64,000 nt of DNA from NCBI GenBank assembly GCA_903890485.1, contig CAITBM010000132.1:1-64000 (forward strand), given 5' to 3'. The first letter of the stretch is position 1; each line of letters opens with the position of its first letter. The notes under the pieces were generated by a model. That model had not been told where the DNA came from. It made no database searches and worked only from the letters and a program-made list of their open reading frames with translations. Both the position numbers and the translations under genes were made by a program. The DNA comes from an uncultured Opitutaceae bacterium (lineage in GTDB: Bacteria; Verrucomicrobiota; Verrucomicrobiia; Opitutales; Opitutaceae). Shown here piece by piece: positions 42,096 to 52,999 of this stretch.

Positions 42096-44961
42096 GCGCT
42101 CCTCGCTTTTTCCACCGCAGGAGGGCCACCCCGGTCGCCGACTCCTGGCAACCCTCGATCGCGCTCCTCGGCCCGGCGTAGACGATCCCTCCCCCGCTCC
42201 GGCCGCCCCCCGGTCCCAGGTCGACGATCCAGTCCGCAAGGTTGATCACGTCCAGATTGTGCTCGATCACCAGGACGGTGTTTCCCTGGTCGCGAAGCTT
42301 GAAGAGGAGGTCCATCAGCTTCTGGATGTCGACCCAGTGGAGCCCCGTCGTCGGCTCGTCCAGGATGTAGAGCGTCGGCCCCTGCTGGCGCTTGCTCAGC
42401 TCAAGCGAGAGCTTCAGGCGCTGGGCCTCCCCGCCCGAGAGCGAGACGGCAGACTGGCCGAGCGCCAGGTAGCCCAGGCCCACGGCGTCGAGCGTCTGGA
42501 GCTTGTCCAGGACGCGCGGGATGTTGCGGAAGAGCTGGATCGCCTCCCTGACCGTCATGTCGAGCACGTCGGCGATCGACTTGCCGTGGAAGAGGATCTC
42601 GAGGGTCTCGCGGTTGTAGCGGCGGCCGCCGCACGAGGTGCAGGGAGCGTAGGCGTCCGCCATGAACTGCATGTCGAGCTTGATGGAGCCGTCCCCCTGG
42701 CAGCGCTCGCAACGCCCGCCCCTCACGTTGAAGGAGAAGCGGCTCGACTTGTAACCCCGGACCCGAGCCAGCGGAACCTGGGCGAACAGGTCCCTGAGGA
42801 GGTCGAGGAGCCCGACAAAGGTGGCGGGGTTTGACCGCGGGCTCCGCCCGATCGGGTCCTGGTCGACCTGGACCAGCCTGTCGAAGAAATCGAGGTTCTC
42901 GATCGAGCGGTGCTTGCCCGGAATCGACTTGGCTCCGTTAAGCTTCCGTGCAGCCGCCGCCGCGAGGACATCGTTAACCAGCGTGCTCTTTCCCGAGCCC
43001 GAGACACCCGTCACGCACGTCAGGAGCCCGATGGGGAAGCGCGCGTCGATGCCCTTCAAGTTGTGCTCCCGGGCCTCGCGGACGGTCAGCCACTCCCCCG
43101 TCGAGACCTTGGTCTTCGCATCCTTCTGCACCGACATGGTCCGGGCCAGGTAGGGACCAGTCTGTGAGACACGGGCCGGCTGGGCCGCGCAGGCGGCCGG
43201 AGTTCCCTGGAAAAGCAGGCGCCCGCCCTCGACACCCGCCTCGGGCCCCAGTTCGAGGATCTCGTCGGCGGCCAGCATCGTCTCCTCGTCGTGCTCCACC
43301 ACCAGCACCGTGTTGCCGCGGTCCCTGAGCCCCTTCAGCTGAGCCAGGAGGCGCTCGTTGTCCATCGGGTGTAGGCCAATGCTCGGCTCGTCGAGGACGT
43401 AGATGACGCCGATAAGGCCCATGCCGAGCTGGGTGGCGAGCCGAACGCGCTGGGCCTCGCCGCCCGACAGGGTTGAGTAATCGCGGTCGAGGTTCAGGTA
43501 GCCAAGGCCCGTGTCCAACAGGAATTTCAGCCGGCGCTCGATCCCGACCACGACCTCCCTGAGAGCCTCGTTTTCCCCGAGCGTTCTGACAAGTCCCTCG
43601 GCAAAGCCGTGCGCCGCGGCGATGTCGAGTGCCATGAACGAGGGAAATCCAAGGGCGGATCCCAACGGGCCCACGCGCACCGCGGCGCTTCGCTTGTTGA
43701 GGCGAGCCCCGGCGCATTCTGGGCACGGCCCCGAGACCATGAACGTCGAGAGCCTCGCCTGGAATCCCTCGCTGTCGGTGTCCCTGAAGCTCTGCTCGAT
43801 GTCGGCGAGGATGCCGGCAAAGGGCATCGCCTTCGCTTCTCGCATGCGCCGCAGCTTGAAGGCGAAGAGCCGGTCCCCCGTCCCTTCAAGCAGCGCCCTG
43901 CGCTCCCCTTCGGGCAGGTCCTTCCACGGCGTGTCCGGGTCGAAAGGAAGCTGATCGGCGAGCTGCTTTAGGATGGCGTTGTGCTTGATGATCAGGTTCT
44001 TGCCGCCGATCCGCCAGGGCTTGATCGCCCCGCCCCGGACGGATTTTTCCGGATCGGGGATCACCAGCTCGGCCACGGGACGAAGCTTCCGGCCGAGGCC
44101 CCCGCACGCGCCGCACGCCCCCTCGGGGTGGTTGAAGGAGAAGGAACGGGGGGTCAGCCGCTCGAACACATCGCCGCAGATGTCGCAGGAAAGGTGCTGG
44201 CTTAGGGAAAGTTCCTTCCACGGGGCCTCGGGGCCTTTCTGCGAGAGGACGAAGGCTCGGTCGGTTCCCTCCCGAAATGCGAGCTCGAGCGAGTCGGCGA
44301 TCCGGCTGCGATGCTCTGCGCCCGCGACCAAGCGGTCGACAACCACGTCGACGGCGACCTCCGCGGCGCCGCTTGGCACAGAGTTGGCCTCATCCAGTTC
44401 ACGGATGACCCCGGCCACCCGCACCCTCTGGAACCCGCGTTGGCGAAGGCGGGGCAGTTCGTCGCGCAGGACGCTCGGCTTGGCCTTGAGGACGGGGGCC
44501 AGGATCATGATCCGCTGGCCGGGGCACTCGGCCAGGACCCGGTCGACGTTGTCGTCCAGGGAGCGCCGGACCACGCGCCCCCCGTCCTTGGGGCAGCGCT
44601 GCTCCCCGGCGATCGCCCACAGGAGCCGGGAGTAGTCGGAGACCTCCGAGACCGTCGCGATCGTGGTCCTCGGGGAGACGTTTCCAGTGCGCTGCTCGAT
44701 CGCGAGGACCGGTGAGAGCCCGTGGATAAAGTCGACGTCCGGACGCTTCAGCTGGTCGAGCACCTGGCGGGCCTGCGTCGAGAGGCTCTCCATGTACTTG
44801 CGGTAGCCCTCCGCATAGATCGTGTCGAAGGCGAGCGACGACTTGCCCGATCCGCTCGGGCCCGTGATGACCACGAACTTCCCCCGCGGAATGCGCAGGT
44901 CCAAGTTCTTTAGGTTGTGCTCCCGCGCCCCTTTTACGTGGATGTGTGTAGCCGCCTCCAT
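42085..44961 (-). CDS. uvrA: Excinuclease ABC subunit A
   Basis: A 958-residue ABC-type damage-recognition ATPase of nucleotide excision repair, starting at ATG 44961. It has two ATPase heads: [20 protein letters not shown] with [14 protein letters not shown], and [17 protein letters not shown] with [16 protein letters not shown]. Zinc sites are CDICGDVF with CGACGGLG, and CERCQGDG with [10 protein letters not shown]. All Walker and signature motifs look intact. The ATG shares CATG with the divergent DUF3108 gene. Confidence 0.94.
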   Translation of the reverse strand: MEAATHIHVKGAREHNLKNLDLRIPRGKFVVITGPSGSGKSSLAFDTIYAEGYRKYMESLSTQARQVLDQLKRPDVDFIHGLSPVLAIEQRTGNVSPRTTIATVSEVSDYSRLLWAIAGEQRCPKDGGRVVRRSLDDNVDRVLAECPGQRIMILAPVLKAKPSVLRDELPRLRQRGFQRVRVAGVIRELDEANSVPSGAAEVAVDVVVDRLVAGAEHRSRIADSLELAFREGTDRAFVLSQKGPEAPWKELSLSQHLSCDICGDVFERLTPRSFSFNHPEGACGACGGLGRKLRPVAELVIPDPEKSVRGGAIKPWRIGGKNLIIKHNAILKQLADQLPFDPDTPWKDLPEGERRALLEGTGDRLFAFKLRRMREAKAMPFAGILADIEQSFRDTDSEGFQARLSTFMVSGPCPECAGARLNKRSAAVRVGPLGSALGFPSFMALDIAAAHGFAEGLVRTLGENEALREVVVGIERRLKFLLDTGLGYLNLDRDYSTLSGGEAQRVRLATQLGMGLIGVIYVLDEPSIGLHPMDNERLLAQLKGLRDRGNTVLVVEHDEETMLAADEILELGPEAGVEGGRLLFQGTPAACAAQPARVSQTGPYLARTMSVQKDAKTKVSTGEWLTVREAREHNLKGIDARFPIGLLTCVTGVSGSGKSTLVNDVLAAAAARKLNGAKSIPGKHRSIENLDFFDRLVQVDQDPIGRSPRSNPATFVGLLDLLRDLFAQVPLARVRGYKSSRFSFNVRGGRCERCQGDGSIKLDMQFMADAYAPCTSCGGRRYNRETLEILFHGKSIADVLDMTVREAIQLFRNIPRVLDKLQTLDAVGLGYLALGQSAVSLSGGEAQRLKLSLELSKRQQGPTLYILDEPTTGLHWVDIQKLMDLLFKLRDQGNTVLVIEHNLDVINLADWIVDLGPGGGRSGGGIVYAGPRSAIEGCQESATGVALLRWKKRGAPTS

Positions 44962-45796
44962 GATCGCAAACCTCAAACGTATCCAAAAGCACCCGGGTGC
45001 AAACGCAATCGGCCGCTTTTTCCTGTCGGCGCTCGCACTTTGGTCGGCCGCCGCGTGCGGCGCCCGGGCCGCGGAGAGGCCGACATCAATTCCTGCGGTA
45101 GCGATCAGGAACGGAGAGTCGCTCACCTACAACGTGCGCTGGGGGCTGATCCCCACCGTCGGAAGAATCAAGATATCGGCGGACACGATCACCAAGGACG
45201 GCCGCTCCGTCCTTCGGGTGACGACCACGACCTGGACACGCGGACCCGCCCGGGCCCTCTTCCCCTTCGACGGCCGGGGGGAATCCGTTTACGACGCCAA
45301 GACCGGGCTTCTCCTCTCCTCGAGCGAGTGGAGCACCTACCGGAACAAGGAGGTCAAGGACACGATCCTCTTTAACTATGGGAAGATGACGGCCACGTTC
45401 ACCGACGATGTCCATCCGGAGAAGTCCCATGAGATCGCGATCCCCGAGGGCGACCCCTCTGACCTGATCCTTGCGCTGATCAACACGCGCTACTGGGACA
45501 TAAAGCCGGGAATGGCGCGCGACGTCCTGGTGATCTTCAAGGACCAGTTCTACCCGCTCACGATCCGGCCCGAGCCCGACGCGGACACGGTGTTCACGTC
45601 GTTGGGCTTCTTTAGCAGCGTGGTCCTTGTCCCCCGAATGGAAAAGAGCCCACCCATCGGGATGTTCAGGCGCGGATCCACGGTCCGGGTCTGGATCGAA
45701 ACCGACGATGACCGGCGCCTTCCCGTCCGCTTTGATGTCGGTTTTAACTTCGGAACGGGGACGGCGTCCCTAATTGAGTATCAGCCCCCAAAATAG
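44960..45796 (+). CDS. Exported DUF3108-like protein
   Basis: About 278 residues from ATG 44960. A hydrophobic signal-like segment, [19 protein letters not shown], is near the N-terminus. The mature chain has [32 protein letters not shown]-like [18 protein letters not shown] and [19 protein letters not shown], a DUF3108-type beta-rich fold. It probably resides in the periplasm or outer membrane; some relatives bind lipid or polymer. Its start codon overlaps that of uvrA on the other strand by two bases, so its promoter lies inside uvrA. Confidence 0.75.
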   Translation: MIANLKRIQKHPGANAIGRFFLSALALWSAAACGARAAERPTSIPAVAIRNGESLTYNVRWGLIPTVGRIKISADTITKDGRSVLRVTTTTWTRGPARALFPFDGRGESVYDAKTGLLLSSSEWSTYRNKEVKDTILFNYGKMTATFTDDVHPEKSHEIAIPEGDPSDLILALINTRYWDIKPGMARDVLVIFKDQFYPLTIRPEPDADTVFTSLGFFSSVVLVPRMEKSPPIGMFRRGSTVRVWIETDDDRRLPVRFDVGFNFGTGTASLIEYQPPK

Positions 45797-45842
45797 CCTT
45801 GCTTTGGCCCTCCCAAAACGGCTTAGTCAGCGGTTTTATTTC

Positions 45843-46157
45843 ATGAAAGCCACTATCAAAACCCAAGGACAGCAGTTCACCATTACGGAGGGGGACATCC
45901 TCATCGTGAACCGCTTCCCAAACACTGTTGCCGGCGCGACCGTCGAGATCAAAGACGTCCTCACGGCCGGTGAAGGCGCTGACTTCAAGATCGGCAAGCC
46001 CACCCTCCCGGGAGCCATGGTTTCGGCCAAGATCCTTGAGAACAAGCGCGGTGATAAAGTCATCGTATTCAAGAAGAAGAAGCGCAAGGGCTATGAGCGC
46101 AAGCAGGGGCACCGCCAGGAGCTCTCTGTCATAAAGATCGAATCTATCAACCTCTGA
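45843..46157 (+). CDS. rplU: Ribosomal protein bL21
   Basis: A 104-residue L21 from ATG 45843; an upstream in-frame extension is not part of L21. The N-terminus [20 protein letters not shown] and the C-terminal signature [20 protein letters not shown] are diagnostic. It binds domain I of 23S rRNA with L20. It is 13 bases before rpmA, the usual pairing. Confidence 0.97.
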   Translation: MKATIKTQGQQFTITEGDILIVNRFPNTVAGATVEIKDVLTAGEGADFKIGKPTLPGAMVSAKILENKRGDKVIVFKKKKRKGYERKQGHRQELSVIKIESINL

Positions 46158-46170
46158 GGAGAACTACGTC

Positions 46171-46419
46171 ATGGCGCACAAGAAGGGTCAGGGAACATCC
46201 GTTAACGGCCGCGAAAGTCATTCGAAGCGTCTTGGCATCAAGATGTTCGGTGGCGAGAAGGTCATTGCCGGCAATATCATCGTCCGCCAGCGCGGCACCA
46301 AGCACCACCCCGGCAAGAACGTTGGCGTCGGTCGTGACTGGACGCTTTTCGCCCTTAAGGACGGCACGGTCAAGTTCGACAAGCTCCACCGCAAGGTTTC
46401 AGTAGTCCCGACGGTCTGA
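46171..46419 (+). CDS. rpmA: Ribosomal protein bL27
   Basis: An 82-residue L27. The N-terminus [20 protein letters not shown] reaches the peptidyl-transferase centre, and [20 protein letters not shown] with [16 protein letters not shown] is diagnostic. There is no N-terminal extension of the kind cleaved in Firmicutes. Obg, the usual third gene, does not follow; a small membrane-protein gene does. Confidence 0.97.
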   Translation: MAHKKGQGTSVNGRESHSKRLGIKMFGGEKVIAGNIIVRQRGTKHHPGKNVGVGRDWTLFALKDGTVKFDKLHRKVSVVPTV

Positions 46420-46436
46420 GACCGCGGGCGGACCCC

Positions 46437-46757
46437 GTGTCCGATCTGTCCGAGTTGCGACGTCAGCGGGAGCTCCTGAAGGGGCACCTGGTCTGGCTGG
46501 ACAACGAGATCGCTAAGGAGGAGTTGCGCGCAAAGGCCTCTCCCCTCTCCGCGCCCCCTTTGATTCGTCCCCAGGCCCCTGTCGACGACCGGGACGCCGA
46601 GGCGATCCTTTCGGAATACCGAAGGCCCGAGGCGGCCATCGCCACCCGCACCAAATTGGGATGCGTCCTGTATTTTGTCGTGGCGCTCGCCCTGATAGCC
46701 GCCGCAGTCGCCGCCTTCTACCTCTTCACCCGAGGGGTGAGGGCCGGGATCAGGTGA
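46437..46757 (+). CDS. Small membrane-anchored hypothetical protein
   Basis: A 106-residue protein from GTG 46437. Its first half is charged and helical ([20 protein letters not shown]). One transmembrane helix follows near the C-terminus, [20 protein letters not shown], with a short tail. I recognise no family. It is 17 bases after rpmA, so it is probably cotranscribed with the L21-L27 pair. It overlaps the end of pheA on the other strand by eight bases. Confidence 0.65.
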   Translation: MSDLSELRRQRELLKGHLVWLDNEIAKEELRAKASPLSAPPLIRPQAPVDDRDAEAILSEYRRPEAAIATRTKLGCVLYFVVALALIAAAVAAFYLFTRGVRAGIR

Positions 46758-47829
46758 CCGAGGGGTAGCTGCCGAGCCACTTTACCAGCGGGCAGAATTT
46801 GGTCAGTTGCCCCAAGGCGGCCTTCATGGACGGGTCGTCATAGTGGCCCGTCACGTCGATGAAGAAGTAGTAGTCCCACGGGCGCTTCTTGCTCGGGCGC
46901 GACTCGATCTTGGAGAGATTGATGCCCCTTTTCCCGAACGGCAGGAGCATCTTCAGGAGCGAGCCGGAGTGCGAGGAGGCCTCGTCGCCCAAGGAGATCA
47001 GGAAACTGGTGATGTCCTTGCCCCCGCCGACGGGGCCCGCGGGCTTCCGTCCGAGCACAAAGAACCGGGTAGTGTTGTCGGCCTTGTCCTGGATGTTGCG
47101 CACGAGGACCGGCACCCCGTGGTAGGCTGCGGCCGACTCGCTGGCAACCGCTGCGGCCTTGGGGTCGTCCTTGGCGATCTGCGCGGCGCGGGTCGTGCTG
47201 GGCGCCTCCAGGAGCTGGGCATTGGGCAGATGCCTCTGAAGCCAGTGGCGGCACTGCGCCAGCGCCTGGTCCTTCGAGTAGACCCGCTCGATCGCGTCCA
47301 GGGGTGAGCGGGACACGAGAGCATGGGAGATCTCCATGTAGATCTGCCCAACGATCTTCAGGTCGCTCTCGACAAAGCTGTCCAGGGCCTCGCGCACGCT
47401 CCCCTCGGTTGAATTCTCGATCGGGATGACGGCGTTGTCGGCCTCGCCCTTCTCGACCGCGGTGAAGATATCGCCGATCGTGGCCATCGAGTGGTAGTCC
47501 ACGCTGGCCCCGAACTTCTTCATCGCGGCGGCGTGGGTGTTGCTGGCCTCCGGCCCCAGGTACGCCACCAGCAGGGGCTTTTCCAGGGCGATCGCCGCCG
47601 ACATGATCTCGCGGTAGATGGCCCGCAGGGCCTCGTTCTTGATGGGTCCCTGGTTGTGGCCGCAGACCTTGCGGATCACCGCGTCCTCGCGCTCCGGCAC
47701 GTAGATCTCCCCGCCGCTCTTGCGCTTGATCTTGCCGATCTCGGCCGCAAGCGCCAGGCGCTTGTTGACGAGCTCGACCAGCTTGCCGTCGAGGGCGTCG
47801 ATCTTCTTGCGAATGGGGACGAGGTCCAT
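46750..47829 (-). CDS. pheA: Chorismate mutase/prephenate dehydratase (P-protein)
   Basis: A 359-residue bifunctional enzyme of phenylalanine synthesis from ATG 47829. An AroQ chorismate mutase occupies residues 1-85 ([20 protein letters not shown]). Prephenate dehydratase (about 90-270) has [35 protein letters not shown] and the catalytic [10 protein letters not shown]. An ACT domain (about 285-355) has [20 protein letters not shown] and [16 protein letters not shown], which binds phenylalanine for feedback control. The frame is open upstream but [15 protein letters not shown] is the family start. Confidence 0.95.
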   Translation of the reverse strand: MDLVPIRKKIDALDGKLVELVNKRLALAAEIGKIKRKSGGEIYVPEREDAVIRKVCGHNQGPIKNEALRAIYREIMSAAIALEKPLLVAYLGPEASNTHAAAMKKFGASVDYHSMATIGDIFTAVEKGEADNAVIPIENSTEGSVREALDSFVESDLKIVGQIYMEISHALVSRSPLDAIERVYSKDQALAQCRHWLQRHLPNAQLLEAPSTTRAAQIAKDDPKAAAVASESAAAYHGVPVLVRNIQDKADNTTRFFVLGRKPAGPVGGGKDITSFLISLGDEASSHSGSLLKMLLPFGKRGINLSKIESRPSKKRPWDYYFFIDVTGHYDDPSMKAALGQLTKFCPLVKWLGSYPSVT

Positions 47830-47848
47830 TTCGAGGGGATTCCGGCGC

Positions 47849-48679
47849 CTAAGAGGACGGGGCTTCCTCGGTGGAGGCCACGGCCTGCGGGGGCTCGCCC
47901 TCCTCCGTCGCAACGGAGGCCACCGGCGGCTCCGCAGCAGGGGTTCCGAGGGCCAGCTCGTCCAGGCCCATGTCGGCGTCGTTCGGGGTGTGGCCCGCCT
48001 GGTTGCCCTTAAGCCACTCGTCGATCTGGCGTGAGGAGAGGACGTCGGAGGCCGGCAGCTCGTCCAGGGACTTCGCCCCGACAAACTCCAGGAAATGGTC
48101 CGTGGTCCCGTACTGGATGGGACGGCCGGGCAGGTCGGCGCGGCCTACCACGGTCACCAGGTCGCGCTCGATCAGTTTCGCCAGGCCGGCGTCGGCCGAA
48201 ACGCCGCGAACCGACTCAATCTCGGAGCGGGTCACCGGTTGGCGGTAGGCGACCACGGCGAGGGTCTCAATCGAGGATTGGCTCAGCTTTACCGGCGGCG
48301 GCTCCTCCCGCAGGATCCGGATCCAGCGGGCGAATCGGGGATGGGTGGCAAGCCTGTAGCCGTTGGCGCCGTCGACGAGCGAAAGCCCGTCGTCGGCAGC
48401 GGCCAGATCGGCAGAGATTTCGTCCATCGCCTCGCGGATCTGGGCGGCCGTCACCAGGGACGGCACCTCCTCGTAGAGGTCGGGCGAGTCCGGCGCCTCG
48501 GCGGGGGCGTCCTGCACCTCGGCCGGGGCCGCGGCGGGGTCCGTGGGCGCGTCCGGCGCGGGGGCCGGGGCCGCCTGCCTGTGGAAACGCTCAAAGGCCG
48601 CCTGGATGTCCTTGATCGCAAGCGGCTGGCTTGAGGAATAGAGCAGTGCCTTGAGCACTTTTTTCAGGTTGAACGCCAT
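47849..48679 (-). CDS. scpB: Segregation and condensation protein B
   Basis: A 276-residue ScpB from ATG 48679. It has two winged helices: MAFNLKKVLKALLYSSSQPL with a distal part of wing 1, and QSSIETLAVVAYRQPVTRSE, then GRPIQYGTTDHFLEFVGAKS, in the second. ScpB joins ScpA and SMC in chromosome condensation. An Ala/Pro-rich stretch at about residues 36-70 is inserted in the first domain, and the C-tail is acidic and Pro-rich. It lies 19 bases upstream of pheA. scpA is not in the window. Confidence 0.88.
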   Translation of the reverse strand: MAFNLKKVLKALLYSSSQPLAIKDIQAAFERFHRQAAPAPAPDAPTDPAAAPAEVQDAPAEAPDSPDLYEEVPSLVTAAQIREAMDEISADLAAADDGLSLVDGANGYRLATHPRFARWIRILREEPPPVKLSQSSIETLAVVAYRQPVTRSEIESVRGVSADAGLAKLIERDLVTVVGRADLPGRPIQYGTTDHFLEFVGAKSLDELPASDVLSSRQIDEWLKGNQAGHTPNDADMGLDELALGTPAAEPPVASVATEEGEPPQAVASTEEAPSS

Positions 48680-48783
48680 GCGAGGGGATCGGCAACGAGT
48701 GAATGGGCTCCCCATTGGCGCACGCAACCAAGAAAACACCGCTTGCCCGTATCCCCGTGCTATGGTGTCCTGTTTGTTCGTCC

Positions 48784-50490
48784 ATGAGCTCCTCAAAAGA
48801 CCCCCTTCGGCAGCATTCCTCGATTGTTGTAGACGGACCTGACCGGTCCCCAAACCGCTCCATGCTGCGGGCCGTCGGGTTCTCGGACGCCGACTTCGCC
48901 AAGCCGATCGTCGGCGTCGCCTCGACCTGGAGCATGGTGACCCCGTGCAACATGCACATCGACCAGCTGGCCCGGGACGCCGCCGAGGGTGCGGACAAGG
49001 CCGGCGGCAAGGCGATCATCTTCGGGACGATCACAGTCTCCGACGGGATCAGCATGGGGACCCCCGGCATGCGCTACTCGCTGGTTTCGCGCGAGGTGAT
49101 TGCCGACTCAGTTGAGACCGTTGCCGGTGCCGAGGGTTTTGACGCCGTGGTGGCCATCGGCGGGTGCGACAAGAACATCCCAGGGTGCGTCATGGCGCTT
49201 GCCCGGTTGAATCGGCCATCGGTCTTTGTCTACGGTGGCACAATTCTCCCTGGTATCCACCCCGGGACGCAAAAGGAATGCGACATCGTCTCGGTTTTCG
49301 AGGCCGTCGGCCAGCACGCCGCGGGAAAATTGGACGACCAGGGCCTGCGCGAGGTCGAGGCCTGCTCGATTCCCGGTCCGGGATCCTGCGGCGGCATGTA
49401 CACGGCCAACACGATGGCCTCGGCCGTCGAGGCCATGGGCATGAGCCTGCCGAACAGCTCGACCCAGCTGGCGATCGGCGCCGAGAAGCGCGAGGACTGC
49501 CGGGCTGCGAGCCGCGCGGCGCTCGGCCTCCTCAAGGCCGGGATCAGGCCCCGGGACATCATGACCCGGAAGGCGTTCGAGAACGCGATCACCGTGGTGA
49601 TCGCCCTAGGCGGCTCGACCAACGCCGTCCTCCACCTCCTCGCGATCGCGCATTCCGCGAACGTGAAGCTTTCGATCGACGACTTCACCCGGATTGGAAA
49701 GCGCGTGCCGGTGCTCGCGGACCTGCGGCCCTCCGGCAAGTACGGCGTCTCGCACCTGGTGCGGATCGGCGGCCTGCCGCCCCTGATGAAGATGCTCCTG
49801 GAAAAGGGCCTCCTGCACGGCGAGTGCATGACCGTAACCGGCCGCACGGTCGCCGAGAACCTCAAGGGGGTTGGCCCCTACCCTGCCGACCAGGACGTGA
49901 TCCGTCCGTTCTCCAACCCGGTGAAGCCCGACAGCCACCTGAGGATCCTCTACGGCAACCTGGCACCCGGCGGGTCCGTGGCGAAGATTTCCGGCAAGGA
50001 GGGGCTCAGGTTTTCCGGCAGGGCGATCGTGTTTGAGTCCGAGGAGACCGCCCTAGCCGCGATCCTCAGCGGAAAGGTAAAGGCCGGGCATGTGATCGTG
50101 ATCCGCAACGAAGGCCCCGTTGGGGGCCCCGGCATGCGCGAGATGCTGGCCCCCACAAGCGCCGTCATGGGCAAGGGGCTCGGCAAGGAGGTCGGCCTCA
50201 TCACCGACGGGAGATTCTCCGGGGGCAGCCACGGGTTCGTCGTCGGACACATCACCCCGGAGGCCGCCGTCGGAGGGCCTATCGGGATCGTGAAAAACGG
50301 CGACACGATCACGATCGACGCCGTCGGGAACACTCTCTCCCTCGACCTGTCACCAAAGGAAATAAAGACCCGCCAAAAGGCGTGGCGCCCCAAGAAGTCC
50401 AAGGAGACGCGCGGGACGCTCGCCAAGTACGCGCGCCTGGTCACCAGCGCCTCCGAGGGAGCCGTGACCGACAAGAACGAACCCACATGA
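48784..50490 (+). CDS. ilvD: Dihydroxyacid dehydratase
   Basis: A 568-residue IlvD from ATG 48784. Iron-sulfur ligands are in [20 protein letters not shown] and [20 protein letters not shown], with an N-terminal Cys in [16 protein letters not shown]. The C-terminal block is [20 protein letters not shown]. It dehydrates 2,3-dihydroxy acids in valine, isoleucine and pantothenate synthesis. The 104-base gap before it shows no clear T-box or leader peptide. Its stop overlaps the pgi start by four bases. Confidence 0.96.
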   Translation: MSSSKDPLRQHSSIVVDGPDRSPNRSMLRAVGFSDADFAKPIVGVASTWSMVTPCNMHIDQLARDAAEGADKAGGKAIIFGTITVSDGISMGTPGMRYSLVSREVIADSVETVAGAEGFDAVVAIGGCDKNIPGCVMALARLNRPSVFVYGGTILPGIHPGTQKECDIVSVFEAVGQHAAGKLDDQGLREVEACSIPGPGSCGGMYTANTMASAVEAMGMSLPNSSTQLAIGAEKREDCRAASRAALGLLKAGIRPRDIMTRKAFENAITVVIALGGSTNAVLHLLAIAHSANVKLSIDDFTRIGKRVPVLADLRPSGKYGVSHLVRIGGLPPLMKMLLEKGLLHGECMTVTGRTVAENLKGVGPYPADQDVIRPFSNPVKPDSHLRILYGNLAPGGSVAKISGKEGLRFSGRAIVFESEETALAAILSGKVKAGHVIVIRNEGPVGGPGMREMLAPTSAVMGKGLGKEVGLITDGRFSGGSHGFVVGHITPEAAVGGPIGIVKNGDTITIDAVGNTLSLDLSPKEIKTRQKAWRPKKSKETRGTLAKYARLVTSASEGAVTDKNEPT

Positions 50491-52049
50491 CCTGGAACCG
50501 CTTCAAGCAGCACCGCCACGCCTACGACGATCTCGGCATCGCGCTCGACATCAGCCGCATCCCCTTCCCCGACTCCTTCCTCGAGTCGATGGAACCCCGG
50601 ATGCAGCGGGCGTTCGCCCAGATGGCCGCGCTCGAGAAGGGCGCGATCGCCAACCCGAGCGAGAAGCGCATGGTCGGCCACTACTGGCTGCGGGCCCCCA
50701 AGCTTGCGCCCACCCACGAGCTCTCGGAGGAGATCTCCAACACGGTGGCCTCGATCAAGGTCTTCGCGTCGATGGTGCATTCGGGCGCGACGGCGGGAAC
50801 CGGGGGCAAGTTCACCCACCTGCTGGTGATCGGCATCGGCGGCTCCGCCTTGGGCCCGCAGCTGGTCTCCCACGCCTTGGGGCTGCCAGGCAGGGACCGG
50901 ATGAAGGTCGCCTTCTTCGACAACACCGACCCCGACGGCATGGACCTGGTCCTCGCGGGACTCGCCCCCCACCTGAAGCAGACCCTGGTGGTGGTGATCT
51001 CAAAGTCGGGCGGCACCGTCGAGACCCGCAACGGGCAGCTCGAGGCGGCTGCCGCCTTCACGGCCGCCGGGATTCCCTATGCAAAGCACTTTGTCGCCGT
51101 GACCGGGGCCGGCTCCAAGCTGGAGCAGCTCGCGATCAAGGAGGGCTGGCTCACGCGGTTCCCGATGTGGGACTGGGTCGGCGGCCGGACAAGCGAATTG
51201 TGCGCCGTCGGCCTGCTTCCCGCGGCGCTCCAGGGTATCGACATCGACGCCATGCTCTCGGGCGCGGCCGCGATGGACGCACTGACCCGCGGCACAACGA
51301 CCACCGAGAACCCCGCGGCACTCCTGGCCCTCATGTGGTATTTTGCCACGGACGGCCGCGGCTCCCGCGACATGGTGGTCCTCCCCTACAAGGACCGTCT
51401 CCTGCTTTTCTCCCGCTACCTCCAGCAGCTCGTCATGGAGTCGCTCGGAAAGGAGTTCGACCTGGACGGCAAGGTCGTGAACCAAGGTATCGCGGTCTAC
51501 GGCAACAAGGGCTCGACCGACCAGCACGCCTACGTCCAGCAGCTCAGGGAGGGCGTGAAGAATTTCTTCGTCACGTTCGTCGACGTGCTAAAGGACCGCG
51601 AGGGCAAGGGATTCGAGGTGGAGCCCGGCATCACGACCGGCGATTACCTCCATGGATTCTATCTCGGGACCCGGGACGCGCTCAGCGAGAAGGACCGCTG
51701 GTCGATCACGCTCACGCTGCCCGACGTGTCTCCCCGCACGCTCGGCATGGTGATCGCGCTCTACGAGCGGGTCGTCGGCCTCTACGCCTCCCTGGTCTCG
51801 ATCAACGCCTATGACCAGCCGGGGGTCGAGGCGGGCAAGAAGGCGGCCACAACCGTGATCGCCCTTCAGCTCCGCCTGGTCGCGGCGCTCAAGGCCTCGC
51901 CGGGCAAGGGGTTCACCGCCGAGGCCCTTGCCGGCCAGGTCGGGGGCGACCCGGAGACCGCCTTCAAGGTGCTCGAGCATCTGGCCGCCAACGGCGCCAT
52001 CCGGTGCACCCCCGCAAGGCCCTGGTACACCTCCACCTACTCCATTTGA
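50487..52049 (+). CDS. pgi: Glucose-6-phosphate isomerase with C-terminal wHTH-like extension
   Basis: A 520-residue enzyme from ATG 50487. The sugar-phosphate sites are [20 protein letters not shown] and [20 protein letters not shown]; active-site groups lie in [15 protein letters not shown] with the catalytic His and in [10 protein letters not shown] with the Lys. It interconverts glucose-6-phosphate and fructose-6-phosphate. About the last 65 residues are additional: [20 protein letters not shown], then [12 protein letters not shown], which read like a winged helix. A similar extension exists in some bacterial Pgi proteins. Its role is unknown. Confidence 0.93.
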   Translation: MTWNRFKQHRHAYDDLGIALDISRIPFPDSFLESMEPRMQRAFAQMAALEKGAIANPSEKRMVGHYWLRAPKLAPTHELSEEISNTVASIKVFASMVHSGATAGTGGKFTHLLVIGIGGSALGPQLVSHALGLPGRDRMKVAFFDNTDPDGMDLVLAGLAPHLKQTLVVVISKSGGTVETRNGQLEAAAAFTAAGIPYAKHFVAVTGAGSKLEQLAIKEGWLTRFPMWDWVGGRTSELCAVGLLPAALQGIDIDAMLSGAAAMDALTRGTTTTENPAALLALMWYFATDGRGSRDMVVLPYKDRLLLFSRYLQQLVMESLGKEFDLDGKVVNQGIAVYGNKGSTDQHAYVQQLREGVKNFFVTFVDVLKDREGKGFEVEPGITTGDYLHGFYLGTRDALSEKDRWSITLTLPDVSPRTLGMVIALYERVVGLYASLVSINAYDQPGVEAGKKAATTVIALQLRLVAALKASPGKGFTAEALAGQVGGDPETAFKVLEHLAANGAIRCTPARPWYTSTYSI

Positions 52050-52098
52050 CCAGAGCCGACTTGCTTCCGGCCCAAGTGGGCCTAATTTCCAAAAAAGA

Positions 52099-52269
52099 AT
52101 GAATATGCCCATGAAACGCGTGGCCGCCCTCCTCCTAGTCGCCCTCGGAGCCCTGCTCGCGGGCTGCGCGTCGGATTCCCCGGTGGCCTCGTCGATTCCC
52201 TGGAACCAGCCTGCCGACTGGGAAGGCCAGATCCCGGGCATGAGCGGCAGCGGCAGCCAAGTGCATTGA
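52099..52269 (+). CDS. Very small lipoprotein
   Basis: A 56-residue protein from ATG 52099 (52105 and 52111 are also in frame). It is almost all signal peptide: KRVAALLLVALGALLAGCAS, with lipobox LAGC, followed by a mature chain of about 35 residues, rich in Ser, Gly, Pro and Trp. It sits between pgi and rsmI with a four-base overlap to rsmI. The family is not recognised. An envelope-stress or cell-wall role would be a guess. Confidence 0.7.
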   Translation: MNMPMKRVAALLLVALGALLAGCASDSPVASSIPWNQPADWEGQIPGMSGSGSQVH

Positions 52270-52988
52270 GTCCGGAGCCGACGAACCGGTCGCTCACGGC
52301 CCAGCCGGGCCATCTCTACGTCGTCGCGACGCCGATCGGCAACCTTTCAGACCTCTCCGACCGGGCGCGTGCGATCCTGGGTACGGCGGACTTGGTTGCC
52401 TGCGAGGACACCCGGACCACCGGCATGCTCCTGGGGCGCCTCGGGATCAGCCGCGAGCTCGTCTCGTACCACGAGCACAACGAGCTCGAGGCCGCCGAGC
52501 GACTGGCCCAGCTGATCGCCGCGGGAAAGTCCGTGGCGCTGGCCTCCGACGCCGGAACGCCCGGGCTAAGCGACCCCGGCTTTCGAATCGTCCGGGCCTG
52601 CCGCAGGCGCTCCCTTCCCGTGGTGCCGGTGCCCGGGCCCGTGGCCTTTGCCGCGGTCCTCTCGGCCAGCGGCCTCCCGACAAACGGGGTGCTCTTTGCG
52701 GGCTTCCTCCCGGCAAAGACGTCCGCCCGCTGCGCATTCTACGAAAGGCACCGTGACTTCCCCTACACCGTGGCGCTCTACGAGAGCTGCCACCGGATCG
52801 ACAAGGCGATGGACGACATCGTTGCCACGCTCGGAGCCGAGCGGACGGTCTGCGTCGCCAAGGAGGTCACCAAGCTCCACGAGAGCTTCTGGGTGGGGAA
52901 AGCCGGCGAGGTCCGCGAGCGCCTCAGCAAGGCGAGCCTGAAGGGGGAATTCACGCTCCTGATTGCCCCGGCGGACTTCACGCTCTAG
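52266..52988 (+). CDS. rsmI: 16S rRNA 2'-O-ribose C1402 methyltransferase
   Basis: A 240-residue RsmI with a TTG start at 52266 within a TTGA overlap. The family blocks are HLYVVATPIGNLSDLSDRAR, ACEDTRTTGMLL, LASDAGTPGLSDPGFRIV and VPGPVAFAAVLSASGLPTN. It methylates the ribose of C1402 in 16S rRNA near the P site. Coordinates are complete; the only feature of note is the non-AUG start. Confidence 0.95.
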   Translation: MSPEPTNRSLTAQPGHLYVVATPIGNLSDLSDRARAILGTADLVACEDTRTTGMLLGRLGISRELVSYHEHNELEAAERLAQLIAAGKSVALASDAGTPGLSDPGFRIVRACRRRSLPVVPVPGPVAFAAVLSASGLPTNGVLFAGFLPAKTSARCAFYERHRDFPYTVALYESCHRIDKAMDDIVATLGAERTVCVAKEVTKLHESFWVGKAGEVRERLSKASLKGEFTLLIAPADFTL

Positions 52989-52999
52989 AGACCCTGTTC

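Noticed and set aside
48680-48783. Possible T-box or attenuator before ilvD
   Set aside because: No leader peptide rich in branched-chain codons, no T-box core and no terminator/antiterminator pair could be drawn.
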